From: Oscillospiraceae bacterium
GTDB lineage: Bacteria > Bacillota > Clostridia > Oscillospirales > CAG-272
NCBI GenBank assembly: GCA_015063845.1
Contig: SVTJ01000002.1
Coordinates: 124,001 to 188,000, forward strand
Direction: 5' to 3'
DNA: 64,000 bases
Shown piece after piece: positions 32,926-41,085 of the stretch; positions within the stretch are counted from its first letter, which is position 1; each line of letters starts with the position of its first letter. The notes under the pieces are model-generated. The model saw only the letters and a list, made by a program, of their open reading frames with translations, was not told the origin of the DNA and searched no databases. A program made the translations under genes and the position numbers.

Positions 32926-34302
32926 TCAGAATTTAAGAAATCCGCCAAAGGTTATACCGAATGCCTCAAATATTGCGAATATAAGAATTATGATCAACAG
33001 AACGGGCGCAACGTAGATCATTGCCTTGAACAGCTTTGCAAGCTTAAATTTGCCCGTCAGTGACGTTTCATCAATTATTGCTTGCGGCTTCATAACGTAG
33101 CATACTACGATGCAGGTCATAATTGCAACGATTGGCATAAGAATGCTGTTCGTTATAAAGTCGAAGAACGAGAGAATGTCCATTCCCATGGGAGTGAAGC
33201 CCGACCACACGCCAAAGCCAAGTGCGGAGGGAAGACCTATAAGAAATGATGCACCGAGTACGATGGAGCAAGAGACCTTTCTCTCAAGGTGGAATTTATC
33301 TTGGATTATTGACACAACCGTTTCCATAAGAGATATGGATGAGGTGAGTGCCGCGAAAAGAACAAGAACAAAGAACAAAGCACCGATCACGTTGCCGAGT
33401 ACAGGACCCATTTCATTGAAAACCTTGGGGAGAGTAACGAACATAAGTCCGGGGCCTTTGTTTAAGCCCTCAATGCCTGAATAGCTGACGACCGACGGAA
33501 CTATCATAAGTCCCGCGAGGAAGGCGATACCCATATCAAAGAACTCTATCTGATGAGCGGATGACTCGAGATTTACATCCTTTTTCATATAAGAGCCGTA
33601 GGTTATCATAATACCCATTGCCAGCGACATCGAATAGAAAAGCTGACCCATTGCCGCAACAACGGTCATAATGCTAAAGTTGGAGAAGTCAGGCTTGAGG
33701 TAGTAAAGCAAGCCCTCCCATTCACCGCGTATTCCGTTGGAGATACAAACAAATGCGGCAACACCGACGGAAATAACCACAAGGATAGGCATCATTATTT
33801 TGCTGACTTTTTCAACACCCTTTTCGACACCTAAAAGAACTACAACTGCCGTTACACCGATAAAAATCGCGAAAAAGAGCAGTGACTGCCACGTGTTACC
33901 GATAAAGCCATCGAAATAACCGTCGGCAGCTGCCGTTGAAGCACCGCCGGTGCAAAAAACGGTAAGATATTTGATCACCCAACCACCGATGACTGAATAG
34001 TAGGGGAGTATCAGAGCAGGAACGAGCGCCGCGAGATATCCGATAAAAGAGCATTTTTTGTTGATTTTGTTGAATGCACCTATTGCCGAAAGTCCTGTTT
34101 TTCTTCCTATCGCGATTTCGGCGACCATAAGCGAAAAGCCGAACGTTACTGAAAGTATAAGATATACGAGCAAGAAGATTCCGCCACCGTGCTGAGCTGC
34201 AAGGTAGGGAAAACGCCAAAGATTTCCAAGACCAACAGCACTTCCCGCTGCGGCAAGAACAAAACCGATCTTACTCGTAAAGCTGCTTCTGTTTTTCTCC
34301 AT
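32926..34302 (-). CDS. Sodium-dependent transporter of the NSS (SNF) family
   Basis: 458 residues with about eleven membrane helices. The start FTSKIGFVLAAAGSAVGLGN, then LWRFPYLA, is the sodium- and substrate-site signature of LeuT-type symporters. ALTSSISLMET contains the second sodium site on helix 8. It imports an amino acid or related compound with Na+. The helix-6 region shows YSMSLAMGIMITYGSYM. The start is preceded by AGGAGT. Monocistronic, converging on the Gld-like operon. Confidence 0.93.
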   Translation of the reverse strand: MEKNRSSFTSKIGFVLAAAGSAVGLGNLWRFPYLAAQHGGGIFLLVYLILSVTFGFSLMVAEIAIGRKTGLSAIGAFNKINKKCSFIGYLAALVPALILPYYSVIGGWVIKYLTVFCTGGASTAAADGYFDGFIGNTWQSLLFFAIFIGVTAVVVLLGVEKGVEKVSKIMMPILVVISVGVAAFVCISNGIRGEWEGLLYYLKPDFSNFSIMTVVAAMGQLFYSMSLAMGIMITYGSYMKKDVNLESSAHQIEFFDMGIAFLAGLMIVPSVVSYSGIEGLNKGPGLMFVTLPKVFNEMGPVLGNVIGALFFVLVLFAALTSSISLMETVVSIIQDKFHLERKVSCSIVLGASFLIGLPSALGFGVWSGFTPMGMDILSFFDFITNSILMPIVAIMTCIVVCYVMKPQAIIDETSLTGKFKLAKLFKAMIYVAPVLLIIILIFAIFEAFGITFGGFLKF

Positions 34303-34485
34303 AATAACTCCTGTTGATTTATTTACACTTTATACAAGTATATTGTCTCATATTTGAAGCAAAAAATCAAGACTTTTTGTCAAAATAGTAATTTACTTTG
34401 GCTTTTTTGTTATGTCCTTGGTGGTGACTTAGAGTAATTGATGAAGTTTTACAGCATATATTTAAGAATACCTATCTCAATTTAG

Positions 34486-34514
34486 TTGACAAGAAAAAAT
34501 AAAGATGGTATAAT
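34486..34514 (+). promoter_or_regulatory. Perfect promoter of the zinc-ribbon membrane protein
   Basis: TTGACA (34486-34491), 17 bases, TATAAT (34509-34514). Confidence 0.93.
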
Positions 34515-34564
34515 GTAAATAAGCTCGAAAGAGATAGCTTTTTGATTTGTTTGGAGGGATTATT

Positions 34565-34894
34565 ATGAAATTTTGCGAAAAATGCGGAACACAAAACGAT
34601 GACGATGCGGTCGTATGCGCGGTCTGCGGTAATTCATTTCAAAACGGTAATGATAACGTAGTAAAAGAGGAATCGACTTTGACCAAGGTTGCTAAAGCGT
34701 TTATGATCGTGGGAACGGTTTTGATGAGTCTGTATACTTTTGGAATTGCGCTTGCTTGGTGTCTCCCTATGACACTTTCCTATTGCAAAAAGATCAAGAA
34801 CGGCACTCCGATTGGCACAGGCTTCAAGGTTTGCTCACTCTTATTTGTCAGCTTGATTGCAGGTGTCCTGATGCTTTGCGAAACTAACAATTAA
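34565..34894 (+). CDS. Zinc-ribbon small membrane protein
   Basis: The start is the ATG at 34565, with GGAGGG at 34553-34558. 109 residues: an N-terminal zinc ribbon CEKCG-(x)n-CAVCG (Cys pairs at about residues 4/7 and 18/21), a polar linker, then two membrane helices (about 48-72 and 82-102). Such zinc_ribbon_2 proteins are common in gut clostridia; the ribbon faces the cytoplasm and no activity is known. It has its own perfect promoter and terminator. Confidence 0.78.
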   Translation: MKFCEKCGTQNDDDAVVCAVCGNSFQNGNDNVVKEESTLTKVAKAFMIVGTVLMSLYTFGIALAWCLPMTLSYCKKIKNGTPIGTGFKVCSLLFVSLIAGVLMLCETNN

Positions 34895-34900
34895 AAACAA

Positions 34901-34937
34901 AAAACACATCAAATGGATTTTCCAAATGATGTGTTTT
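34901..34937 (+). terminator. Terminator of the zinc-ribbon gene (relative of the ACACATCA hairpin family)
   Basis: AAAACACATCA (34901-34911) pairs with TGATGTGTTTT (34927-34937), then TTC. The core ACACATCA/TGATGTGT is shared with four hairpins further right. Confidence 0.85.
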
Positions 34938-35072
34938 TTCTTTCCCCTTGACTTTGTTTGTTATTTGTGATAAAATTATGAGTGTATAAGGATGTCATAT
35001 GTTCTATGATATGACTTCGGTTTGATTAAAAAAGATTTGCGCAAAACATTAAATAAAAGGTAGGAAAACTAT

Positions 35073-36251
35073 ATGACAGATTACAATCGTCTTCGCGCTC
35101 TTTTGAAAGAAGCAGGAATGGATGCGAAATGGTCGGGTATGTTTGTTAAGAAGCTTGCCGATGATGAGATAGCATTTCACGTGTCGGATGAACAGAAACA
35201 GTGGGCACTTTCCCGAGGATTCTATCCCGGACGCATTGAACTATACGGTCTTAATGAAGAGAATTACCGAGATTATCTTCCTGACTTCGGATATTTTATG
35301 ATACATCCGATAAACCATCATTTTCGTATATGGGTAAATGATAAACTGACATTGAAATATGTGCTTAACAGTAATGGTTGTGCGGATACAATGCCACGGT
35401 ATTTCTTGTATGTAGAAAACAATGGAAATTACACGTATTTAATGGACGCTCCAAAAGATATTGCGCAAAATAAGGACTTCATTTTCAATTTGCTGGTTCG
35501 TGAAGGTACATTGGCTGCCAAGCCGAATTCCGGTACATCCGGAGGCAGAGGCTTTATGAAGCTTGAATACCGAAATGGGCAGATATATGAAAACAATAAG
35601 CCCATTGACCGCGCAAGTTTTGATGCGGCAGTTGAGCAAATGAGAAATTATATCGTTACGGAGTATGCATATCAGCATGATGCGCTTTCTGAGATCTGGC
35701 CTTCAAGTGAATGCACACTACGCGTGATTATGTTCAAGCAGCCACCTGCAACACCTTTTAAAAAGTCTGAGTGGAAATGTAGCGTTTCATACGCTCGATT
35801 TGGAACGAAAATTTCTGGGGGAGCTAGCAACTTGTCTTCGGGCGGAATTGGCATTGGATTTGATTTTGAGACGGGTAAGTATAATGACTTTGGCATCCGC
35901 TATAGAAAGTTCTGTGCGGACGGACAATGGAAATGCTATGAGCACCCAGATACGCACGTTGTATGGAAAGATTCGGGATTGCCAAATTGGACGGCAGTAA
36001 AGGAAAAAATCTTACATATTTGCGATCATGTTGGATCGTTGGATTATCTTGGATTTGATGTGATTATTACGCCTGACGGATTGAAATTATGCGAAATAAA
36101 TACCCATCCAGCTTCTGATTATGAGCAGGTGATGTGTGGTCCGATTTTGAAGAAGGATGGCGCTAAAGAGTTTTTCGATTCTAAGGGAATGAACAATATA
36201 GCATTGGATGACTTCTTCAAAATGTATATGTTAAGTCAGGTTGATGATTGA
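35073..36251 (+). CDS. Sugar-transfer-associated ATP-grasp protein
   Basis: 392 residues, no signal peptide. It fits the ATP-grasp group linked to sugar transfer (PF14397): GTLAAKPNSGTSGGRGF in the position of the flexible ATP-binding loop (about 150-166), an ECTLRVIMF strand, SSGGIGIGFDFETG, YLGFDVIITPDGLKLCEINTHP with the metal-binding Glu and Asn (about 348-352). It should use ATP to join a carboxylate to an amine or alcohol, with cell-surface polysaccharide synthesis as the usual context. No such genes are next to it, and its codon use seems more AT-rich than its neighbours, which hints at a transferred gene. Confidence 0.78.
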   Translation: MTDYNRLRALLKEAGMDAKWSGMFVKKLADDEIAFHVSDEQKQWALSRGFYPGRIELYGLNEENYRDYLPDFGYFMIHPINHHFRIWVNDKLTLKYVLNSNGCADTMPRYFLYVENNGNYTYLMDAPKDIAQNKDFIFNLLVREGTLAAKPNSGTSGGRGFMKLEYRNGQIYENNKPIDRASFDAAVEQMRNYIVTEYAYQHDALSEIWPSSECTLRVIMFKQPPATPFKKSEWKCSVSYARFGTKISGGASNLSSGGIGIGFDFETGKYNDFGIRYRKFCADGQWKCYEHPDTHVVWKDSGLPNWTAVKEKILHICDHVGSLDYLGFDVIITPDGLKLCEINTHPASDYEQVMCGPILKKDGAKEFFDSKGMNNIALDDFFKMYMLSQVDD

Positions 36252-36271
36252 TTCATATTTCATAATGTAAT

Positions 36272-36302
36272 AAAAACGACAAGGATTATCCTTGTCGTTT
36301 TT
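36272..36302 (+). terminator. Terminator of the ATP-grasp gene
   Basis: Perfect 14-bp stem AAAAACGACAAGGA/TCCTTGTCGTTTTT with a three-base loop. Confidence 0.92.
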
Positions 36303-36331
36303 AGTTTTAAGTGATGCCCCCTATTTTAATA

Positions 36332-36380
36332 GAAGTCTTTTGCGGACTTTTTCAAAAATGACCTCGCGTCTTTATTACTT
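36332..36380. repeat. Degenerate copy of the intergenic element seen at 51653 and 53908
   Basis: The stretch with TTTTGCGGA-CTTTTTCAAAAA and then GCGTCTTTATTACTT is a decayed version of the element at 51653-51700 and 53908-53955, which there ends in the stop codon of the GGGtGRT gene. Confidence 0.55.
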
Positions 36381-36389
36381 TGTTGCTTC

Positions 36390-36482
36390 TTAGATGGCAC
36401 CTGCATTTTTGAGCATTGTTGCTGCCTTCACGCAGATTTCGCACTTCGCAATTCTCAAGATGTTCCTACCGAGCCTATCCAA
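36390..36482 (-). pseudogene. Unidentified 30-codon C-terminal relic
   Basis: On the minus strand a 30-codon open stretch between stops encodes the pattern AKCEICVKAATMLKNAGAI followed by TAA. It has no start codon or ribosome site. It lies beside a decayed downstream element just as real gene ends do elsewhere in this window, so it is probably the tail of a lost gene. I cannot name the family. Confidence 0.35.
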
Positions 36483-36495
36483 CTAGCAAAAAATA

Positions 36496-36547
36496 TTGGA
36501 CACATCATCTGGAGTTTGATTCCGAAATGATGTGTCCAACTTTTTAT
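36496..36547. terminator. Interspersed hairpin terminator, copy 1
   Basis: TTGGACACATCA (36496-36507) pairs perfectly with TGATGTGTCCAA (36528-36539), 20-base loop, then CTTTTTATT. The arms recur at 46278-46320, 51602-51643 and 53859-53900 with different loops. Confidence 0.85.
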
Positions 36548-37564
36548 TGTTTAATTTTGTAGGGGTCATTCACGAATGACCCGCGGGCGCTTCGTGAAGC
36601 GCCCCCTACGAGCAATATTACTTAGATACCTCATCTAAATCAACAGGAGCACGAAGCCTATCGGACTTGAGCGCTGCCTCCATTATCTTCATTACTCTCA
36701 TGACCTGAGCGTGAGTTACGATCTGTTCAGCCTTGCCGTCGATAGCAAGGCAGAAGTTACGGTAAAAATCGTGAACGTCGACCTTGGGACAAGGGACTGT
36801 ATATTCCCTCATACTCTCCTTGCTTCTCGGTGCCATAGTCTTTGTAAGACCTGCCGCGGTGACAACGGGAACAACGTCTCTGTCGTTCTCATCCTTGCAA
36901 CATACCACACGTGCATCGCAATTCCAAGTCTCAACGAGCGCGCTTCCGTTGCTTCCGTTTACAAAATATCTCGGAAGCTTTATAAAGTGAGAGGTTCCGA
37001 CCTCTATTCTCGCAACAAGTCCGCCTTCAAAATAAAGATCCAACTTAAAGCCGTCATCTACCTCATCGTTTGTAACATGCTCACAATGGCAATATAATCT
37101 CTCTATCTTTTTGTCGTAAACGATACCGAGCATCTGGTCTATAAGATGAACACCCCAATCAAGCATCATTCCGCCACCGTGCTTTTTGTGACCTCTCCAG
37201 TCACCGGGTATTCCGTGAGAGCCAAGCACTCTCGACTCTATGTTGAACACCTCTCCGAGCTCTCCCGATGCATAAAGATCCTTGACCATAAGATAATCGC
37301 TATCCCAGCGTCTGTTCTGGTGGACAGTAAACAGCTTCCCAGTATCTGCCGACACCTCGTATATGGTCGCAAGCTCTTCGCTGCTCATACAAACGGGCTT
37401 CTCGCAGATAACGTTCTTGCCCGCTTTCATAGCGGCGAGCGCGATAGGCGCGTGGCTGTCGTTAGGCACTGCTATCGTTACTATATCTACGCTCTCGTCG
37501 GAGAGCACGTCCTCAAGCGAAGCATATGTGCTCACCCCCGTATAGCGTTCGTCCGTATTTATAA
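36525..37564. repeat. About 1,040-bp block identical to 46306-47345
   Basis: I find no mismatch between this block and 46306-47345, a constant offset of 9,781 bases in the same orientation. It covers the right arm of the hairpin, the GTAGGGGTC palindrome and the last three quarters of the dehydrogenase gene. The identity stops abruptly at 37564/47345; beyond it the two genes differ at many positions. Confidence 0.92.
36559..36609. repeat. REP-like double palindrome, copy 1
   Basis: Two adjacent hairpins, GGGTCATTC-GAATGACCC and GGGCGCTTC-GAAGCGCCC, enclosed by GTAGGG/CCCTAC. The second copy at 46340-46390 is identical. It looks like a small interspersed palindromic element. Confidence 0.8.
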
Positions 37565-37697
37565 CGTCATATGTGGAAGAGTCGATGTCATAAACACCGG
37601 CAAGCGTTGCTACGTCGCTGCCGAGCAGGTGTCTTACGTGCCATCTTCCCATTCCGCCAAATCCGATAACGGCAACTTTTTTCTTGTTATCAGTCAT
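36618..37697 (-). CDS. Gfo/Idh/MocA family dehydrogenase, copy A
   Basis: 359 residues. A Rossmann domain (about 1-125) has GFGGMGRWH as dinucleotide-binding loop and CEKPVCMS, whose Lys is the usual catalytic residue. The C-terminal alpha/beta domain (about 130-350) contains GGGMMLDWGVHLIDQML with the active-site Asp and His. It should oxidise or reduce a sugar, inositol or glycoside hydroxyl using NAD(P). It lies 125 bases downstream of the AraC gene on the same strand with a GAGGAGAGGG ribosome site. From about codon 43 to beyond the stop it is identical to copy B at 46399; only the first ~42 codons differ. Confidence 0.9.
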   Translation of the reverse strand: MTDNKKKVAVIGFGGMGRWHVRHLLGSDVATLAGVYDIDSSTYDVINTDERYTGVSTYASLEDVLSDESVDIVTIAVPNDSHAPIALAAMKAGKNVICEKPVCMSSEELATIYEVSADTGKLFTVHQNRRWDSDYLMVKDLYASGELGEVFNIESRVLGSHGIPGDWRGHKKHGGGMMLDWGVHLIDQMLGIVYDKKIERLYCHCEHVTNDEVDDGFKLDLYFEGGLVARIEVGTSHFIKLPRYFVNGSNGSALVETWNCDARVVCCKDENDRDVVPVVTAAGLTKTMAPRSKESMREYTVPCPKVDVHDFYRNFCLAIDGKAEQIVTHAQVMRVMKIMEAALKSDRLRAPVDLDEVSK

Positions 37698-37822
37698 AGC
37701 CCTCTCCTCGGTTTAATTTTTTGATAAACGGTTAAGGTTATTATGACATATGAAAAAATGAAAGTCAACGCGTTTAATTAAAAAAGATTGTTTTCTTAAC
37801 ACGAATGCTTGTTTTTTGAACA

Positions 37823-38746
37823 TTATTTGTCATTCTTGACGGAGTTGAAGCTTCTAAGTCTCTTGCGATATTCGGTAGCTGTTTCACCACAGACCTTTAA
37901 AAAAACACGCGAAAAATAATGTTGGTCTTCATATCCGAGCATACCGCAAACGTTCTTGATCGACAGCTCAGGGGAGTTTTGCAGCATCTCTCGGGCTCTT
38001 GCGATCTTGAATTCCGTTATATACTGAGATGGGGTGGTGTTGAACGCTTTCTTAAAATATCGTGTCAGTTGCGCTTGAGAGATATTGCAAAATCTGCAAA
38101 GATCATCAAGAGAGATCGGCTTTGTGTGATTTTGCTTTATATACCATATGGCTTTTTTCAGTGTATGCGGAAGCGCTATAGTGTCGGTATCGGTATCTGT
38201 GCTCATAAGCTGCTTCATCGTTTGCTTTGATAGCAGCGCAAGTATTTCGCAAAAATAAGCCGAAAGGAACAAAGAGCTTTCCACCTTATATCCAAGCCTA
38301 AGATCTTGAATACGCTTGCAAATAGGTATCAGCGAATCATCACCTTTGATATGAGGAAAAAGAAAAATGCTTTTTATAGAAACGGTGAAAATATTCTTGG
38401 TATCAAGAAGCGCTCTTTCTATATCGTTTCTGAGGTTATGTATAAGCTGTACGGCATCTCTGTTTTCAAGTTCTGTTACGGGCTCGTCTGTTGAAAAATG
38501 AATATACATCATCGTGCAAAGATCGTCACCGCATGGCGTTCGTTTATACGATTGCTCCGCAGGTATGAACATGCAATCGCCTTCCTTTAGAAGATAGTCG
38601 TTTCCCGCGGTTGATATATTACACTCTCCGTCTAAAATAAAAATGAGAATATTATATGGATCTGCAACCTGCCAAACCGTTTTTCGTGTAACGGTGTACG
38701 TATTTGCAATTTGAGGAAGCTTATCTATACTGAAGCTATATGTCAT
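37823..38746 (-). CDS. AraC family transcriptional regulator (GRE locus)
   Basis: The start is the ATG at 38746, eight bases after GGAGGT. 307 residues: an N-terminal cupin-like sensing domain (about 10-110) with NILIFILDGECNI and LLKEGDCMFIPAEQSY, and a C-terminal double helix-turn-helix (about 195-300) with the conserved ending YEDQHYFSRVFLKVCGETATEYRKR (shown only in part by ISQAQLTRYFKKAF). It is divergent from the dehydrogenase/GRE operon and shares an overlapping promoter region with it, so it is probably its sugar-responsive activator and autoregulated. The dehydrogenase copy A follows on the same strand. Confidence 0.88.
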   Translation of the reverse strand: MTYSFSIDKLPQIANTYTVTRKTVWQVADPYNILIFILDGECNISTAGNDYLLKEGDCMFIPAEQSYKRTPCGDDLCTMMYIHFSTDEPVTELENRDAVQLIHNLRNDIERALLDTKNIFTVSIKSIFLFPHIKGDDSLIPICKRIQDLRLGYKVESSLFLSAYFCEILALLSKQTMKQLMSTDTDTDTIALPHTLKKAIWYIKQNHTKPISLDDLCRFCNISQAQLTRYFKKAFNTTPSQYITEFKIARAREMLQNSPELSIKNVCGMLGYEDQHYFSRVFLKVCGETATEYRKRLRSFNSVKNDK

Positions 38747-38800
38747 AAAGACCTCCAAAAATACATGATGATTTTGTCCACCAAGATGCTTGATATGTGT

Positions 38801-38837
38801 ATTTACAATTTTAGCACAAACATCTATAATTGTAAAT
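38801..38837. promoter_or_regulatory. Overlapping divergent promoters within an inverted repeat
   Basis: A perfect 10-bp inverted repeat ATTTACAATT (38801-38810)/AATTGTAAAT (38828-38837). On the plus strand TTTACA (38802-38807), 17 bases, TATAAT (38825-38830) points to the dehydrogenase/GRE operon. On the minus strand TTTACA (38836-38831), 17 bases, TAAAAT (38813-38808) points to the AraC gene. Each -10 lies next to the other's -35, so polymerase could use only one at a time. Confidence 0.75.
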
Positions 38838-38901
38838 AGAAAATCAAAAAATTTTTTGCATCGTGATAAAATATGTCACCGTAATGCAGAGAGGAGCTTT
38901 T

Positions 38902-39993
38902 ATGAGTAAAAAGTGGAAGGTTGCAATAATCGGCTGTGGTAGCTTTGCAAACAGTCAGTATTTCCCCAACGTATCTAAGGAGGCAAACGCCGAGACCGTT
39001 GCGGCGGTCGATATTATTCCCGAGAGAGCGCAGGCAGCTTGCGCCAAGTACGGTATACCCAACTGGTATTCAAGTGTGTACGAGCTTATTGAAAAGTGTG
39101 ATTTTGATATCGCTATCGACGTAACCTCTATTCAGGCGCACCACGAGATCAATATGGCGATCCTTGGAGCAGGTAAGCATCTTATATCACAGAAGCCTGC
39201 TGCTCCTACCGTGGAAATGCTCAACGAGCAGATCGAGCTCGCTAAGAAGATGGGAGTAAAATTCTCCTGTGTTCCCGTTCATCCTATGCGCTTTGACATA
39301 AACGTCGCAAAGCAGTATATCGATAACGGTCTTATGGGCAAGGCATACTACGTAAAGTGCAATTCCTCTCACGGCGGTCCAGAGTACTTCCAGAGAAGAA
39401 ATACAGACCCCTCGTTCTTCCACGAGGAGGGAGCAGGAGCGCTCGTTGATATGGGCGTTCACGGACTTCAGATAGTCACAGCCATTATGGGACCCGCAAA
39501 GCGTGTTTCCTGTATGGGTAAGATAACCACTCCCGTAAGAGTCGCTCGTTCCGGCGGCATTGACGGAATGGTGATAAAGGCTGACAAGATACCCGACCAG
39601 TACGTAATTCTGCTCGACTATGGCGAGGGCAGAATGGCAATGGTAGACACAGGTTTCTCTCAGAAGGCATCCAAAGCGCCTATGATCGAAATATTCTGCG
39701 ATAAGGGAACTATATCCTTCAGCGAGCCCTACATCACAAACCCCATGCCTGAGATATATATGGACAGCGGTGAGTTCGATCTTCGCGGATGGATGAAGCC
39801 CGGTCGACCCGCACATCTTCCCAAGGGCATCAACAACCAGTGCTGTTGCCTTGGCGATATAGTCAACGCGATCGAGAAGGACACGACTCCCGTGCTCTCT
39901 CCCGAGCATGCAAGACACGTGCTTGAGATAATGTGCAAGATCCCCGAGGCAATCGAGAAGGGTTGCACACTTGACCTTGAAACAACGTTCTGA
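38902..39993 (+). CDS. Gfo/Idh/MocA dehydrogenase 1 of the GRE operon (canonical Rossmann type)
   Basis: The start is the ATG at 38902 after GAGAGGAG. 363 residues. The Rossmann loop is GCGSFANSQYFPN, a normal GxGxxA pattern. The usual EKP motif reads SQKPAAPT: the catalytic Lys is kept but Glu is Gln. The C-terminal domain has GAGALVDMGVHGLQ with the active-site Asp and His. First gene of an operon of six: four dehydrogenases, GRE activase, GRE. It resembles the third gene (NSxxFP after the Rossmann loop), suggesting that genes 1-2 and 3-4 are a duplicated pair. The substrate is not readable. Confidence 0.88.
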   Translation: MSKKWKVAIIGCGSFANSQYFPNVSKEANAETVAAVDIIPERAQAACAKYGIPNWYSSVYELIEKCDFDIAIDVTSIQAHHEINMAILGAGKHLISQKPAAPTVEMLNEQIELAKKMGVKFSCVPVHPMRFDINVAKQYIDNGLMGKAYYVKCNSSHGGPEYFQRRNTDPSFFHEEGAGALVDMGVHGLQIVTAIMGPAKRVSCMGKITTPVRVARSGGIDGMVIKADKIPDQYVILLDYGEGRMAMVDTGFSQKASKAPMIEIFCDKGTISFSEPYITNPMPEIYMDSGEFDLRGWMKPGRPAHLPKGINNQCCCLGDIVNAIEKDTTPVLSPEHARHVLEIMCKIPEAIEKGCTLDLETTF

Positions 39994-40001
39994 GGTGACC
40001 T

Positions 40002-41072
40002 ATGAGTAATAAAATAAGAGTTGCGGTGTTCGGCATAGTCCACCCGCACGTAAATATGCTCTCGAAGGCTATACTTGCTTACCCCGATGACTTCGAGATG
40101 ATAGGATTTGCGGAATATCCCATTCCCACAAAAGATCCCGTTCAGTACGAAAAGAGACGCGGAATGCTCTCGGAGCTTGGTATGAAAGAATATACGTACG
40201 AGGAGCTGCTCGCAGAGAAGCCCGACTTTGCACTCGTTCTGTCCGATAACGGTTCGCGCGAGGAGCTGTGCTGTATGCTTCTTGAACGTGGAATACACGT
40301 AATGGACGAAAAGCCGATGGCACCCACCTTTGATGGAGCTCAGCGCATTATGAGAACGGCGAAGGAGCACGGAGTAATGATGCTCTCCAACTGGCCCATC
40401 GCGTGGCTTAAGCCATTCCGCAAAGCAAAGGAGCTTGTTGATTCGGGCAGAATAGGAAAACTCATGAGAGTTACCTATCGCAGTCCCGCAACGTGGGGAC
40501 CGTTCTCCTTCCCGCTTGAGGAGCATCTTAAAAAGTCTTGGTGGTACACACCAGAATGCGGTGGCGGAGCTCTTCTTGATTACGCTTGCTACGGCACGGT
40601 CCTTGCTACGTTTATGTTCGGCAAGCCTGCTGTGCGCGTCAGCGGTATAAAGAAGAATTTCGGAGTTACCGACGTCGGCGTTGAGGATTACAGCGCGATG
40701 ATACTTGACTTCGGTGACGGAGTTGGTCTGCTTGAGGGCTCTTGGTCTACTTACAATCCCGGAGAGATCCCCACAGGTCCGATCCTTTACGGAACAGACG
40801 GAGTTATCGTTTGCGATAGATATTCAAATCAGGTAAAGGTTTATGAGGGAAGAACACACAAGCCGCAGCCGCCCGTTGAGGTGATCGATTGCGGCGAGGA
40901 GGCGCAAGCGAACTACCTTGGCGCACACCTTGCGTCTGTCTTTAAGGGCGAGTGTGAGCCCGATATAATGCTGTCCCCCGAGATAAACATAGCGGTCGTC
41001 GCGGCTCTTGACGCAGGCAGAGAGTCTGCCGATACGGGTGTAACGGTTGAGTGTAAAAAATATATTGATTAA
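40002..41072 (+). CDS. Gfo/Idh/MocA dehydrogenase 2 (atypical HPHVN motif)
   Basis: 356 residues. In place of GxGxxG the first loop reads FGIVHPHVNML, with two His residues. DEKPMAPT retains the EKP motif, MLSNWPIAWLKPF follows, and the C-terminal domain has GGGALLDYACYG, where the usual His after Asp is replaced (DYA-CYG). The gene most like it here is the fourth (IGFSHMHVNEI, CIEKPMAVS, GGGVFLDICCYG). The altered nucleotide-binding and active-site motifs point to a distinct subfamily, perhaps with different cofactor binding. A GAGGTG ribosome site lies just before the start, eight bases after the previous stop. Confidence 0.85.
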   Translation: MSNKIRVAVFGIVHPHVNMLSKAILAYPDDFEMIGFAEYPIPTKDPVQYEKRRGMLSELGMKEYTYEELLAEKPDFALVLSDNGSREELCCMLLERGIHVMDEKPMAPTFDGAQRIMRTAKEHGVMMLSNWPIAWLKPFRKAKELVDSGRIGKLMRVTYRSPATWGPFSFPLEEHLKKSWWYTPECGGGALLDYACYGTVLATFMFGKPAVRVSGIKKNFGVTDVGVEDYSAMILDFGDGVGLLEGSWSTYNPGEIPTGPILYGTDGVIVCDRYSNQVKVYEGRTHKPQPPVEVIDCGEEAQANYLGAHLASVFKGECEPDIMLSPEINIAVVAALDAGRESADTGVTVECKKYID

Positions 41073-41085
41073 TGGAGATATGAAA

